64,000 nucleotides of DNA from Motacilla alba alba (taxonomy: Eukaryota > Chordata > Aves > Passeriformes > Motacillidae), in assembly GCF_015832195.1 (NCBI RefSeq), contig NC_052026.1, positions 18,881,013 through 18,945,012 of the forward strand, written 5' to 3'. Shown piece after piece: positions 32,084 to 64,000 of the stretch (the first letter of the stretch is position 1; each line of letters starts with the position of its first letter). The translations under genes were made by a program, and so were the position numbers. The notes under the pieces are model-generated. The model made no database searches and was not told where the DNA came from. It was given only the letters and a program-made list of their open reading frames with translations.

Positions 32084-34680
32084 TGGAGGGACGAGGTGAC
32101 ATTAAACCAGGAGCCAGGAGCGGAGCCCATCACCCACAGAGGTTAAGGACGGCTGGGTCATGGCACGGGCAAGGATTAGGAGCTCATGCCTGAACCTGGG
32201 CAGCGCAGAGCTCCACGGCCAGGGTTTGTTCTCAGAAACAATCAGCTGCCGAGGAACTCACCAGCAAAACCGGGCTGCAAAACTCAAAGCACGGCATTCC
32301 CTCCAGGAAAGGCAGGACAGGCAACACGGGGCTAGCACAGCACCTGCAGCAGGAGGAGGAAAAGCTCCCGGGGGGCAGCTGAGCTCATGCCACAAGTTCT
32401 CCCATTTCCACAGAATCCCTTGGAAGAGCAGCGCAGAGCTGGAGTGGGTGTGAATTTGAAGTGTAGGAAACACAGACTGACCCCACAGAGAAGGGGCTGA
32501 CACCATCGCCTCCCCCTCCTCATCCCCTGGGCTGGTTTGGTGCCAGCTGATCCCTTTCAGACCAAGTGGAAGGAAGAACGGGGGAAAAAAAATATCCAGG
32601 ATTACCTCAGGCTTCCTTTCAGACAGAGAAGGCTGGGTCTGGGAGGGCAGGAGGCTTGGCCAGGGCTCAGGGTGCCACTCCTGCCAGCCCGAATGTGCTG
32701 AGCCAGGCACCACGGGCACCCCAGGAGGAGAGGACAGAAAACAGGGACAAGGCAAGAACTGGGATTTCACAGCATGAGGCGTGGCATGCGTGTCACATCT
32801 TCAGGAAATCAGAACTGCTCACCCAGCACCCAAACAAGGGAGAATGATTTCCTGTCCCACGCTGGAAGACAGGCAGCTGCTCGTCAGGAGGGTGGAACTG
32901 GCCCAACATTTGTCTTTGGGACAAAGGGGGGGAAAAAAAGGAAGCAAACAGAACTGAGTTCACAAAACTTTGCTTTTTATTATTTGAAACTGGAAAAGGC
33001 TCCTTGGGTAACAATGATCAGGTGTAAAAGTAACACACAGAGCTCGCTCAGCTTTCCAAAACCTGCAGTGAAGTAGGCCAGGTGTTGATTTTATACATCC
33101 CATTCCTCTCAAAGCCACCAAGAAAAGAACAGGCAAACCCCCAGCCCTTGGGCAGGTGAGGTGGTTAAAATGCAATTTATCATGTTCCGCATGGATATTT
33201 GTGGTGGTGGATGTCCAATGGCTTCCCCCCACTGCCCTCTGTACAAAGCAGGGATTTATGCTTCACCTTCATTTTTAATACTTTTATAGAGACCTATCCA
33301 CACTCAAAACCTACAGGAAATGCCCAGATGAACCCATCAGAGTCATGTTAAAGTGGTGAGTGCAAAATACACAAGGGAAGGGGGAAGGGGGAGTAATCAA
33401 TGACAAAACAAAAGTGCAGATTGCTTTAATTAAGCTAATGAACACAGTCGAGCCAAGTGCTCTTTGCCTCAAAAGTTCCAAGGATTGCAATCCAAACAAA
33501 AACCAGAACCACACAATTTTAGTTCAGCACACGAAGCGGCCAAAGGCCAGTGGCACTCACAGTCTGGTACCTCTCTCTTCCACTGCACATCCCAAATAAT
33601 TCAGTGTCCCACTGCTAAGGGCAGCAGGAGCCTTTGGAGGCTGAACAGCACAGAGGGTCGGTGGCCACGTGAGCAGCCAGCTACAAGACAGAGTTAACAC
33701 GTTATCATTCCCTAAACTAGCAACTTGAGCCTAAACAACCCATTTCCACACGACACCCAACACTCCCATCGAGTTCCACTAGGTTTAAATTAATTAAAAA
33801 AGCAAGGAAAAGTCATCCTTGTTGAAAAGTAAACACGGAGCCAGCTGCGGTTTGGGCTTTTCCTGGGAGCTGACACCTCCAGGCACGTTTGCATGGAATT
33901 CCCTTTTTCCCAGCACACGTTTCCTCACTCAGGAGCTGCCCTCCCATGGCTGCTGTCCCACCCCACTCCACAGCGCAGCTGACACCCAAATTCACAAACA
34001 ATTCCATCCTTTTCCCCCCTCCTCGGTAAAACCCAGCCTGACAAATCCCTGTGCAGGGCAGCGAGTCCCCCACGGCCAGCAGGCTGAGCACAGCACATTC
34101 ACAGCTCTCAGAGCAGGCAAACAAAGTGGAGCTTGGATGTTCCCGTTTCCCAGCTGGCCAAATCCATGCGTTCTGACAAGACAGGGAGCAGGATGGAGGA
34201 GCAGAACCATCCTCAGCACATGAACCAGACACTTGTCCCCAAGCTGTCCCCGAGCCAGAATTCAGCCCCAGGTCTTGCAGTGGCCACTGGGGCTCTGCAA
34301 CCTCCCTGCAAAGGCTTTGTTTAATCCAAAAGGCTCCTGCCAAGAGTATTCCTACCCCTGACAAGTTGTTTTCCATCCTCGCCAGCACTTTCCACCCATC
34401 TGGGCTGAAGAAATCCAGCCAATTGTCCCCAGGATTTCCTGCGGAGCCACAGGGACGAGGAGCCGTCGGCAGCAGAGATTTATCACCATCTGCAGGGCCC
34501 CAGCACACATTATCCCTGTCAACAGCTCTCACAAAGATCCCCAGGGCTGCAAAACTGGGATTTGGGCGAGCAGAGGGGAATGCAGGGCTGGTACAGCCTG
34601 TACCAAGCACAGCAAAGCCCTGTCAGCACAGCTTCCCACCAGGAAAGGCAGCACGGGGAAAGCAGGAGCATCCCCCCACC
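32084..34680. other. Noncoding flank downstream of FBXO31, possible distal 3' UTR in part
   Basis: No coding exon is seen. 32960-33760 is less GC-rich and unique. A minus-strand AATAAA at 32981-32976 is followed in that direction by a T-rich stretch, so a distal FBXO31 polyadenylation site is possible. Otherwise nothing was recognised. Confidence 0.35.
32976..32981 (-). terminator. Candidate distal polyadenylation signal
   Basis: TTTATT on the plus strand (AATAAAAAG on the minus strand), with GTTTTGTG and TTCTGTTTGC downstream in the minus direction. This is a typical signal layout. It lies 4.8 kb past the FBXO31 stop, so it may belong to a long FBXO31 3' UTR or to an unannotated minus-strand transcript. 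Confidence 0.35.
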
Positions 34681-34992
34681 ATGGGGGATCACATCCAAAC
34701 TGCCTGCTCCAGAATCTGCCTCCCCTTTCCCAATGGGGGATCACATCCAAACTGCCTGCTCCTGAATCTGTGTCCCCTTTCCCAATGGGGGATCACATCC
34801 AAACTTCCTGCTCCTGAATCTGTGTCCCCTTTCCCAATGGGGGATCACATCCAAACTGCCTGCTCCTGAATCTGTGTCCCCTTTCCCAATGGGGGATCAC
34901 ATCCAAACTGCCTGCTCCTAAATCTGCCTCCCCTTTCCCAATGGGGGATCACATCCAAACTGCCTGCTCCAGAATCTGCCTCCCCTTTCCCA
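34681..34992. repeat. Minisatellite, exact 52-bp period, 6 copies
   Basis: The unit runs ATGGGGGATCACATCCAAAC followed by TGCCTGCTCC...CCTTTCCCA. Copies start at 34681, 34733, 34785, 34837, 34889 and 34941. They differ at only a few positions, so the array is young and probably variable in copy number. 34993-35945 beyond it holds no recognised feature. Confidence 0.97.
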
Positions 34993-35945
34993 ACAGTTCC
35001 AGAGCTGGGAGTTTTAACTCCATCTTATCCTGCCTTGCTCTGGAAGCAGTGACAGGGCCGTGCACAAAGGAACAGGCACAGGAGCATCCCAGCATTCCCA
35101 AATCCATCTGCACTGCATGCTTTCCTCAGCTTTCCTCACCCTCACCAAAGCAGAAGGAATTTTCTTCTGAAATGCCACAAAAGCCTGCCAGGCTTGGAGC
35201 AGCAGAAGGTGAGAAAAGGCATCAGAGGAATATTAATACAAAATTTGCCACTTCCTTTGCTCCAGACAGAATGAAGCCAGGGGGTACCAGCAGTTTTCCC
35301 TTTAATCAGGAACTATCCTGACATTTTGAGGCCAGCCAGGTGAGTTATAAATAAAAAGATGCCACTACAGGGGCAAGGCAGAGCTGGGAAAATTCCCACA
35401 GGGCATCAGCCACCACCAAAGCCCTTCTCTCCAGCCAGCCAAGCAGGTTTGGCCATCAGGAGACCCTTGGCACTGCCACTGGAAAGGTTCAGAAGGGACA
35501 GGCAGCCTGGAGAAGAGCAGATGCACAACCAACAGCAAACAGGTGACACCTCGCCCAGGTGACAAAGGACAAAGGCTCCAGACAGGTCAGTATCTGGGAG
35601 AGGCACTCAAGCCTCAGGTACTTGCAGGGCAATCAATGCAATCTGGATTTTAATCTCCATTTTAAAAAAAATTAATTGTAATTTAAAAGCCAAAAGCAAA
35701 AATTATCGAGTCAGTTGTGTAAAATTTTAGGATTTTTTTTTGGTGGGGATATTGAAGTGGGGAGGAATCTGCAAGCAGAGCTACAGATGCAGCTGAAGAA
35801 GAGCTGGTTTTAGGGGCAGGCAATGGGAACAGCTGCCCAAGGGGACATCCCCATCCCTTTGGGCTGTTAGAACACAAGGAAGAACTGCAGCAGCCTAACA
35901 GCAAATTCCAGCATAAACAGGCCACTGAGATCCCAAATAAAGTCC

Positions 35946-36010
35946 CAATCACAGAATCATTCAGATTGGAAAAGATCTCTGAGATCGAATCCAACCATTA
36001 ACCCAGCACT
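35946..36010 (-). mobile_element. CR1 LINE 3' end, short
   Basis: In plus reading: AATCACAGAATCATTCAGAT, TGGAAAAGATCTCTGAGATC, CCAACCATTAACCC. This is the reverse complement of a CR1 3' terminus. How far the element extends to the right (possibly to about 36260) is unclear. Confidence 0.85.
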
Positions 36011-37690
36011 GAACATCTTCAGCTGCCCCAGAAACCTGCACCAACCTGGGAAGCTCTGGCTGCAGAGCAGGCAGGAGCCCTGCACAGAGCTCAGCAGCTG
36101 CAGCACAGGGCTGAGATGCCCAATTCCAGCTCCAGGTCCCCCCTCTGCCCACTCAAGGCACAGAGAGGAGCCTCTCCCTCTCTCCCAGCCCTGTGAGATC
36201 CCAGCTGGTTCCTCCCTCTGCAGGAAAACCTCCACAACCACCCTGCCCTTCCCAGCTTATTCTCCAGGCCTGTAGCTGCTCCTCACCCCCAACACTGAGG
36301 CTTGCCCCTCCTCTCCAAGCTGCAGGAAACAAAGCAAAAAGTGCCCTAAAGCACCTTCAGATTCCCAGAGGCCTGGAGAAATCCATCCAGAGAGACAGGA
36401 ATTAATCCTGTGAGTGACATGAGCTGCTGCTTGTGTTCTCTGCTGGAGCCTGGCTTCTCACACAGCTGAGGGAACACAGGAGAGGCAGAAATGGCAAGAA
36501 GCCCTTGTGAGAGTGAGAATAAAAGCTGCTCACAGGCACTGGAACCAGGCAGGGACTGAAACGTCTCCACAGAAGGGGCCTGAAACCTCCCAGCACAGCT
36601 CCAGACACATTTACAGACCTAAAACTGCAGAGCTGTAACAGCAGGGGTTAGACACTGATCTGGGGGAAGAGAAGGGACCTGGAGTTTGTCACCACAGCCA
36701 GAGGGCAGCTGCAACAAAGGCCTGAGTTAGTGCTGATGGTTTCCAGCACAACCCACAGCCTGGAGATGAGCACTGGCCAGGATTTCCCTGCAGAGCACAG
36801 CCTGAAGGGAATCTGCTCCCTTGCCTGCAGCACACAATTCCCACCGGAGCTCAGATCCGCCACAAAACCATCTGGGATCAAACAAGTGCAACCAGAAAGG
36901 GAAAGAAGGGCTCTGTGAGTGGGGGAGCAGCACCCACCACTCCAGGAGACACAAGCCACACAGTACAAGGACAACCCCTTGTCACTCTGGACTCTGAAGG
37001 GCAACCTGAACAGGAATGGCAGCCCAGGGGTCACACACAGCACCAGTGACATGTGGCACCTTCTGCTGCCCAGCTGGAGCCTACTGGGCTCCTCTCACAG
37101 CTGCTGGGTTTCTTTTGGCTCCTTCCTGTGCCTTTTCAGACCCACTCTGCAAGAGAAAACCTTTCAGGTACAAACCAGTCTGAACACATCAGAGCTTTTG
37201 CAGTTTACACCCATCTCCAGTCCCACACCTTCCACCTGCTAGAAAAAAAATAATCTCTGGTCTCAGGGAGACACCCAGACCTGGAGCTCCAGGGACAGCA
37301 AATCCATCAAGCTCCAGAAGCCAGGACAAAGCTGCACACACTCATCTGCAGTGGGGATCCTGCCCTGGCTGAGGGAATTCTCCAGAGGAAACCCCACACT
37401 GCAATCAGCAAGGATGCAGGTACCCCACCAGCCTCTCCTGGCAATGCTGCACCCACAGAAAGGTTCAGGAGAGGAGGATGTGCTTTGTCACTGCCTGTTC
37501 CTCTGCCCAGCTCTGCCCAGAAGTTGGTTTTGTCCCAATACATTCCCTTTTTTTGCACTAAGGAAGGTCTGCTCCCTCCTCTGCAGGATCCTTCAGCTCT
37601 CCAAAGCACAGCCTGGGAAACAAGGACTGCTGGGAAGCAGCGTGGAGCAGCACAGAGGAAAGGGCAGTCAGGGATGTCTGACGTGGGATG
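36011..37690. other. Unique sequence left of FBXO31, nothing recognised
   Basis: No coding, RNA or repeat signal that I can support. It would be FBXO31 3' UTR only if a distal polyadenylation site is used. Confidence 0.4.
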
Positions 37691-37714
37691 TGTGTACATT
37701 TGGGGTAAAAAGGC

Positions 37715-37720
37715 TTTATT
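37715..37720 (-). terminator. FBXO31: Proximal polyadenylation signal of FBXO31
   Basis: AATAAAG in the sense strand, 116 nt past the stop codon, followed by a T-run (CCTTTTTACC). It predicts a 3' UTR of about 135-150 nt. Confidence 0.65.
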
Positions 37721-37835
37721 CAAAGTGCATGCTTCTATCCAGAGGTACCGAGAGCGAGGACTCCCCGCCCTAGCCTGGCTGGGGAGCGCAGCAGCCTCGG
37801 CCACCCCGAGCCCTGTCCTTCACCACAAACACCCA

Positions 37836-58590
<20,755 letters not shown>

Positions 58591-59008
58591 GGCCGCCGCC
58601 GCTCTGGCCGCGGGCCCGGGGCGCGCCACCGTGCCCACCGCCGGCCGTGCCCGCCGCCGGCCCCGCCCGCCGCAGCGCCCCGCCAATCAGCGCCGCCCAT
58701 CCCGCCGTTAGGCCGCGCCTACCGCGCGGCTCCTCCAATCAGCGCCTCCTCATCCGGTCACGTCACGCCCCGCAGGTAGCGGGCCGGTCCCTAACGGACA
58801 CAACCAGCGAGCGCGCCGCCTAGCGGGCGGAGGGGCCGTGCGCATGGCGGGGCCGGTGCCCGGTGCCCGGTGCCCGGTAACGGGGCGCGCTGCGGGCCGG
58901 TCGGGGCTGGGGCCGCATTCGCCGCGTCCCGTCACGCCTCCTGCTCCAATTCCATAAAAAAACAAACGCTCCCTTCACTGGGGAAGTCTGGTTGCGGGAG
59001 AGGGGAGG

Positions 59009-59024
59009 AAAAAAAAAAAAAAAA
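59009..59024 (-). terminator. Pol III terminator of the tRNA gene
   Basis: A 16-A run on the plus strand reads as T16 on the tRNA strand, 16 nt past the tRNA 3' end. A T4 or longer run is the canonical RNA polymerase III stop. Confidence 0.75.
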
Positions 59025-59039
59025 GGAGGAAACCATCTC

Positions 59040-59112
59040 TGCCCCGTGTGAGGATCGAACTCACGACCTTCAGATTATGAGACTGACGCGCTACCTACTG
59101 CGCTAACGAGGC
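59040..59112 (-). tRNA. tRNA-Met (CAU), elongator
   Basis: 73 nt ending with discriminator A, no intron and no encoded CCA. Acceptor stem GCCTCGT pairs with ACGGGGC (one G-U). The A box is TAGCGCAGTAGG and the B box GAGTTCGATCC. The anticodon loop CTCATAA has CAT at 59079-59077, and the T loop is TTCGATC. The GCC start and the D-loop match vertebrate elongator rather than initiator tRNA-Met. All stems pair, so it looks functional. It lies on the FBXO31 strand, 450 bp upstream of the start codon, and is transcribed toward that promoter. Confidence 0.97.
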
Positions 59113-59920
59113 TCCTCGAGTGGTAAGCCTGCGAGCACAGTTCTTGTTCCTGCTCCTCCGCACCCCGGGCCTTTCACCTGCTCGTGTCTTCGCCACCATC
59201 CCCGGCGAGCTGCCTAAGAAACCTCTTTCCTTACAAAAATCTCATTTTCTGCACCGGTTTTGATTGTTTTGTTGTTTTTTTTCCCCATTCCTGCTTTTCT
59301 GCCAACCAGGCCTCAGATTTTTTGCAAATGGCTCATCTTTCCGGCAGTGTTCTGCGAGAAACATCTTGGGTTATGTCTTTTTTTTTCTATTTTTTTAAAT
59401 TTATTTTGGAAATGGCTCCTTTTTATTCCATGTTGTTCTGCAAAACAGCTGCAGAGTCCTTTGGGGTTCTAAAGCATCCTCATCCTGCTGGCCAGGAATA
59501 GATTGTGAGGGCTGTGCTGACAACAGGCTCACGAGGAAATCGAGTTGCTTCCACATAATTAACAAAAATTAGAGCCAGCCTCGTTTGCTGTGAAGAGCCG
59601 CTGTTCAGCTGGGATTTCTGCAGTGGAATGAGCTCCCTGCTCTCAGAGAGTGCTCAGCACGAAAGGGTCCCCAGTGATGCTGGCTGAAGTGCTGCCCTGA
59701 ATCCTAATGGAGGGGCCTCACCCTCAGCGAGGGTCCCACGGATGCAGTCGCCATGGCGATCGAGCAACAAATCCCCAAACTGGCAGAAGACGGGAAAACA
59801 GAGATTTAATTGATGCAGAAAGTCTGAGAGCATCGCCCACGAGAATCACTGCAGGGAGGCTGCTCTGCAGAGCAAGGAGCTGGCAGAGGATGAAGGAGGA
59901 ACTCACATTTGGACACTGTA
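59113..59920. other. Intergenic, nothing recognised
   Basis: T-rich on the plus strand at 59264-59410. No gene, repeat family or RNA was identified. Confidence 0.45.
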
Positions 59921-59921
59921 G

Positions 59922-60480
59922 AATCCCACAATGGTTTGGCTTGGAAGGGATCTTAAAATCATCCCATCCCACCCCCTGCCATGGCAGGGACACCTTCCAC
60001 TAGCCCAGGCTGCTCCAAACCTCATCCAGCCTGGCCTTGGGCACTGCCAGGGATCCAGGGGCAGCCACAGCTGCTCTGGGCACCTCCCCACCCTCCCAGG
60101 GAGCAATTCCTGCCCAATATCCCACCTACTCCTGCCCTCTGGCAGTGGGAAGCCATATCCCTTGTTCTGTCCCTCCATCCCTTGTCCCCAGTCCCTCTCC
60201 AGCTCTCCTGGAGCCCTTTTAGGCCCTGCCAAGGGCTCTGAGCTCTCCCTGGAGCCTTCTCCTTTCCCGGTGAGCACCCCCAGCTCTCCCAGCCTGGCTC
60301 CAGAGCAGAGTTTTCCCAGCTTTTGGAGCATCTCCCTGGCTCCTCTGCACTCTCTCCAGCAGCTCCACATCCTCCTTATGTTGAGGGCTGCAGGGCTGGG
60401 CACAGAGCTCCAGTGGGATTTCATGAGAGCAGACAGAGAAGAGGGGAGAATCACCCTCCAGGTCTGCTCACAGACCTTAT
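59922..60480 (-). mobile_element. CR1 LINE copy, about 560 bp
   Basis: The longest CR1 piece in the window. In plus reading: AGAATCCCACAATGGTTTGG, CTTGGAAGGGATCTTAAAAT, CTGCCATGGCAGGGACACCT, then a long stretch through CTCCAGCTCTCCTGGAGCCC and GAGCTCCAGTGGGATTTCAT. It is 5'-truncated. Its decayed reverse-transcriptase-side sequence gives a 203-codon minus-strand ORF that is not a host gene. Confidence 0.93.
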
Positions 60481-62744
60481 GAGTCTCACCAGATGAGATG
60501 TTTGAGCTGCCCACTGATTTTGCAAAGGGTCTGATGGGCAGCTATTGTTGTTTGGGTCAGGAAACCCTGATTCCCAAGGATCTGGATATGGGATGATGAC
60601 ACGAGGAGTCCAGGCTGCCTGGCTCACGGTACAAACAACATTGCTCCAGCCCTGGGATGAGTAAATGCTTGGCTTCTCCCAGGCTGAACCGCTGCATTCC
60701 ACCCCCTGACTGCCCACGGGCAGGATGAGGTGTCATTTTTAGTGCTGTGCTAATCCTTTGGGGCCTCAGTGATGGACAAATGGAGTGCCCACAGTTGTGA
60801 TTACACTACAAAAAGCTGCTCCAAGCATCCAAACCAAGGCACATGAGCAGTGAGTCATGTAAAGCAAACATCAAAGCTTTGGAAATACGGCCGGAGCTGT
60901 TTTCCACCTGTAGGGAATCACGTGGCTTTTCCCACCTTGCATTGTGCTCAGCTGGTACCTAAAGGTTCTGGCACAGCTTTTGAAGGCCTTGTCGTGTCTG
61001 CTTGTTTAGGAAGTGATGAGTTCATGGAAGGGACAGGGGAAAGTACCGATGGCAAGGATTTTCGTGTGAATGAAACAAAAGATGTCCTGGGTGACATTGC
61101 CTGGAGCAGAACCACGGCAGTCTACAGCACACACATGCTTTCCCCTCTTTTGCTTTTATATTTTATCTGAACTTTATTTTTTCTCCTTTCCCACAGAATG
61201 CTCCTGCTGCCTAATCACCCTGCAACCTTCTCTCCTTTCCCTCACCCACCTGGCCCCTGACACCACAGTCTTGGCTCTGTGGGTGCTGAGCCACGTTTCC
61301 CATCCACCAGACTTCCCTTGGCCCACTGACCCCCTTTCCAGTCCAAGCCAGCAGAAGGCAGGACTGGCAAGGGCTGTGATGGACAGCCCATCACAAATCC
61401 ATGCCAATTCCCACGGAGCTCCACTGGCCTGTGCTGATTTCCTGCAGGTGAGGAAGGGCAAAGGGAAAGGCAGTGCCCACCTCCATCCCTCTCTGATGTC
61501 AGCCAGAGCCCAGCAAAGCCTGAGGCAAAGCTCCCAGTGCTCCAAGTGACCATGTTTCTCCTTCTAATGGGACAGAGTGAGGGAATCCCAGCCCTTCATC
61601 ACGTCAGAGAGGAGAAACAATTGCTGTCTGCAATTTCCAGTGCTGTTCTTCTGGAGCAACACACAATAGCTTTGGAGCCCGAGCACATCCAAGGTCCTTG
61701 AGGCCCAGAAGGTGGAGAGCTGTTGCACAACAGGAAGGTTATAACTGAACATCACCTTCAGCTTCAGCTATCAAAGTCTAAAATTGCTGCTTTCTCCCCT
61801 CTCTCACCAAATCCATTATCTGAATCAGGCAGCTTTGTTTGTGACAGCAGGGACAACAGGAAAAGTGTGTTATCATCATCTCCCATCCTCTGTGGCACTG
61901 TCTGAGCACCTTCCTTGGAAAACATTCCAGAGTACTGGCCCGGAGCTCTCCAGCGCTGCTGTCTGAGGCAGGCAGCTCGCAGCCCTTACCACAGGGCTCT
62001 TGGAAAAGGATGTGGAGAAAGGGGAAATGTTATTGTTTCATTTCCCCATAGCAATTAAGGAGCTGATGCAGCTCTCGCTGTAGTCAATTAGTCTTCACGC
62101 TCACTAAAGGGCTTTGGATGGGTCCCAAAGTTAGTGTCCTCATTTTCTGTAATCCTGGAAGTGTTTATGCCTTCCCAGGCTCTGAGCAGGGATGAGCCAG
62201 CTGATGGCACATCCAGCCAATTATAACCAGAACAGCGAGGGGAGAATGATTTATTTTCCATTTGGCAAGAGGGACAGAAAAGTATGGCAAGGCAGGCCGA
62301 GACAGATGAACAAACCCTGTCTGCAAGCCCTGCTTGCCACAGAGAGTATTTGCAGCATGTTTTTTTGGCATGAGCCTACACTGAGATTTCTGCTTTGTAA
62401 TAAAAAACAAAGACTGCTCCTGCCTGCTAAAAAACTGCTCCCATCCTTGGAGGGAGGACACATCAAAGAGAGAATATCCCAATAGAAAGGCTGAAGAGTT
62501 TTGCTTTGGTTTTTTTGTAATGTGTATATTTTAAACTGGAAAACAGCTCCTCTTGTCCTGGGTCCATGATTTCCCACTTCCTTGCTTTGTGGACATTGAT
62601 CTCACCAGATTTTGCAGGATAAACAGCATTGGACAGGCTGGGCTCTTCAGGGAAACCCAGAGCACTGCAGAAAAGCTGCTGATGGCTCAGGGAGTGGTCA
62701 CATCCTTCTGCTTCAGAGCAGAGCTTCATGCCCTCTCTTTAACT
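60481..62744. other. Intergenic, partly conserved-looking
   Basis: No gene is recognised. 62030-62420 has the low-GC, unique composition of a noncoding element (AGCAATTAAGGAGCTGATGC, CCAATTATAACC). No exon of the human neighbour MAP1LC3B could be found. Confidence 0.4.
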
Positions 62745-62747
62745 GGC

Positions 62748-63015
62748 TCCCCACTGCCAGAGGGCAGGGATAGATGGGATATTGGGAAGGAATTGTTCCC
62801 TGGGAGGGTGGTGAAGCCCTGGAACAGGTTCCCAGAGAAGCTGTGAGTGCTTCATGCCTGGAAGCGCCCCCTAAACAGGGCTTGGAGCCACCTGGGAGAG
62901 TGGAAGGTGTCCCTGCCCCTGGCAGGGGGGTGGCACAGGATGAGCTTTAAGGTCCCTTCCAAGCCAAACCTTTAAGATCACTTCCAACCCCAAACATTCC
63001 ATGATTCTATGACTT
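62748..63015 (+). mobile_element. CR1 LINE 3' end, about 270 bp
   Basis: Contains GATATTGGGAAGGAATTGTT, CCCTGGGAGGGTGGTGAAGC, GGTCCCTTCCAAGCC and the terminus CCATGATTCTATGACTT, a good CR1 3' end. Confidence 0.93.
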
Positions 63016-64000
63016 ATGGAAGAGGGTCTGATCTTTCTTCAACGTGCTTTCCTTGCTTCCATGAGGAATCAGTCATTCTAAAGTCTGTGAGAGCCTGGGG
63101 TCACCCAAGACATCACAGCACTTCTACCACAAGCAGTTCTTGTCCCTCCAGCTTTGGCCCAAGTCCAGCCTGAACAATTTAGTTCTGTTCAGCACCCGGA
63201 GCAGCTCAGCTGGCAGAAGGATTCTCCTGCTCTGGAGGGGTCAGGTGTTGGGGGTGCAATTCCTGGCTGCCGCTCCGTGGTTGTGCCACCCCAGGCAGCT
63301 CACGGAACCCCTCAACGTCAGCGAGGAGAGTGTTTCCTGAACCACAGGCAACAGTGCTCAGTTAATATTTGAACACGTGGGGGATTGCTTCAATCCTGGG
63401 AGTATCAAAAACCAGGGGAAGACCTTGTTACACGCTGTGTTATTCCACGGTTTCCCCGCCCTGCCTCCCGCGCTCGCGCCGTCGCTGCTGCTTGCCAAGA
63501 TGTTATGGATTTTCTGAGTGAAATCAGTACACAAACACAGCTCACTGCTGCTCACACCAACTGATTCACCGCGTTCCACCAAGCAACAGCTCCCATTTCA
63601 GAGCTGATCCTGGAGCCAAGAGCCGCTTGCTGGAACAGCAGGAACAGCAGGAACTGACGTCAGTCATGGTACCCAGCAATGATGTCTTGGGCAATCCTTC
63701 TTGCAAGGGGAGTGCAGGGAGCTTTTAGCACAACATTCTACGAAAATGATGTTTTTGTGATGACATTGCACGCATCTGTGTGTTAGCTTGGATTTACCAT
63801 CCAAAAAAAGCGTGTCTGATAGTCCAGAACATGTGATATTCCAAAAGACAGTGTTGTGCTCCCGGTGAGGGACGGGCTCAGCTGTTGTTAGACCTCAGAG
63901 AAAACCCACCCAGGCAAAATGTGCTGTTTTTCTCTAGCTTCACTTCTCTCAAATTACACTTTTCTACCCTCAAAACAGATATTTTGCCATTTTCACCACT
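63016..64000. other. Intergenic to window end; perfect CRE at 63655
   Basis: No exon is recognised. A CpG-containing patch lies at 63450-63490, and a palindromic TGACGTCA at 63655-63662 is followed by unique, moderately AT-rich sequence with GATGACATTGCACGCA near 63760. It may be regulatory for a gene beyond the window. Confidence 0.4.
63655..63662. promoter_or_regulatory. Palindromic cAMP response element motif
   Basis: A perfect TGACGTCA. The full 8-mer contains a CpG and is uncommon by chance in methylated vertebrate DNA. No transcript start is evident nearby, so its role is unknown. Confidence 0.45.

Noticed and set aside
36011..36260. Longer CR1 copy continuing from 35946
   Set aside because: Beyond about 36010 I could not match specific CR1 words, so only the clear end was annotated.
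16361..37690. ZDHHC7, GSE1, IRF8, FOXF1 or FOXC2 exons expected from human 16q24
   Set aside because: No DHHC, forkhead or IRF motif appears in any translated frame.
59040..59112. tRNA pseudogene or tRNA-derived SINE
   Set aside because: All stems pair, both internal promoter boxes are intact, and no SINE body or tail follows.
59903..60514. 203-codon minus-strand ORF as a host gene
   Set aside because: It lies inside a CR1 copy.
59113..64000. MAP1LC3B, the human neighbour of FBXO31
   Set aside because: No ORF here carries the ATG8-family sequence; the gene, if linked, is beyond the window.

Overview
This is avian nuclear DNA, almost certainly from a passerine bird. The reasons are the intron-rich vertebrate gene structures, CR1 LINE 3' ends scattered on both strands, two solo LTRs of types I recognise from songbird genomes, and a GC-rich, minisatellite-rich background typical of small avian chromosomes. 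There is no bacterial, plasmid or phage content. The species cannot be named from the sequence.

Two protein-coding genes were reconstructed exon by exon, with every splice phase checked. Both lie on the minus strand. (1) KIAA0513, coding span 15762 down to 7460: 12 coding exons including a 30-nt microexon, 414 codons with the microexon and 404 without. (2) FBXO31, coding span 58590 down to 37836: 10 coding exons and 569 codons, the substrate receptor of an SCF ubiquitin ligase. An elongator tRNA-Met(CAU) gene lies at 59040-59112, also on the minus strand, 450 bp upstream of the FBXO31 start codon.

Layout: 1-220 may be the 3' end of a plus-strand neighbour converging on KIAA0513. 400-5000 holds several minisatellites, one of which is a dense array of nuclear-receptor half-sites. 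7.3-15.9 kb is the KIAA0513 body. A solo LTR with a perfect 6-bp target duplication stops 47 bp short of its start-codon exon. 19.6-21.6 kb is a CpG island that probably holds the KIAA0513 promoter. 21.6-37.7 kb is intergenic or upstream sequence with tandem-repeat clusters, CR1 pieces and a few conserved-looking stretches, and no gene I can support. 37.7-58.7 kb is FBXO31, with an ERVL-type LTR in intron 3 and a G-rich 18-bp minisatellite beside exon 1. 58.1-58.96 kb is its CpG-island promoter. 59.1-64 kb is intergenic, with two sizeable CR1 copies and a palindromic CRE.

The genes are not known to share a pathway. In human both map to 16q24, but as I recall roughly 2 Mb apart and on opposite strands, so their close same-strand placement here suggests a rearrangement. 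I found no new multi-gene system. The most interesting signals are the DR3/DR4 half-site array, the conserved KIAA0513 microexon, the LTR against the start-codon exon, and the G4-type minisatellite at the start of FBXO31 intron 1.
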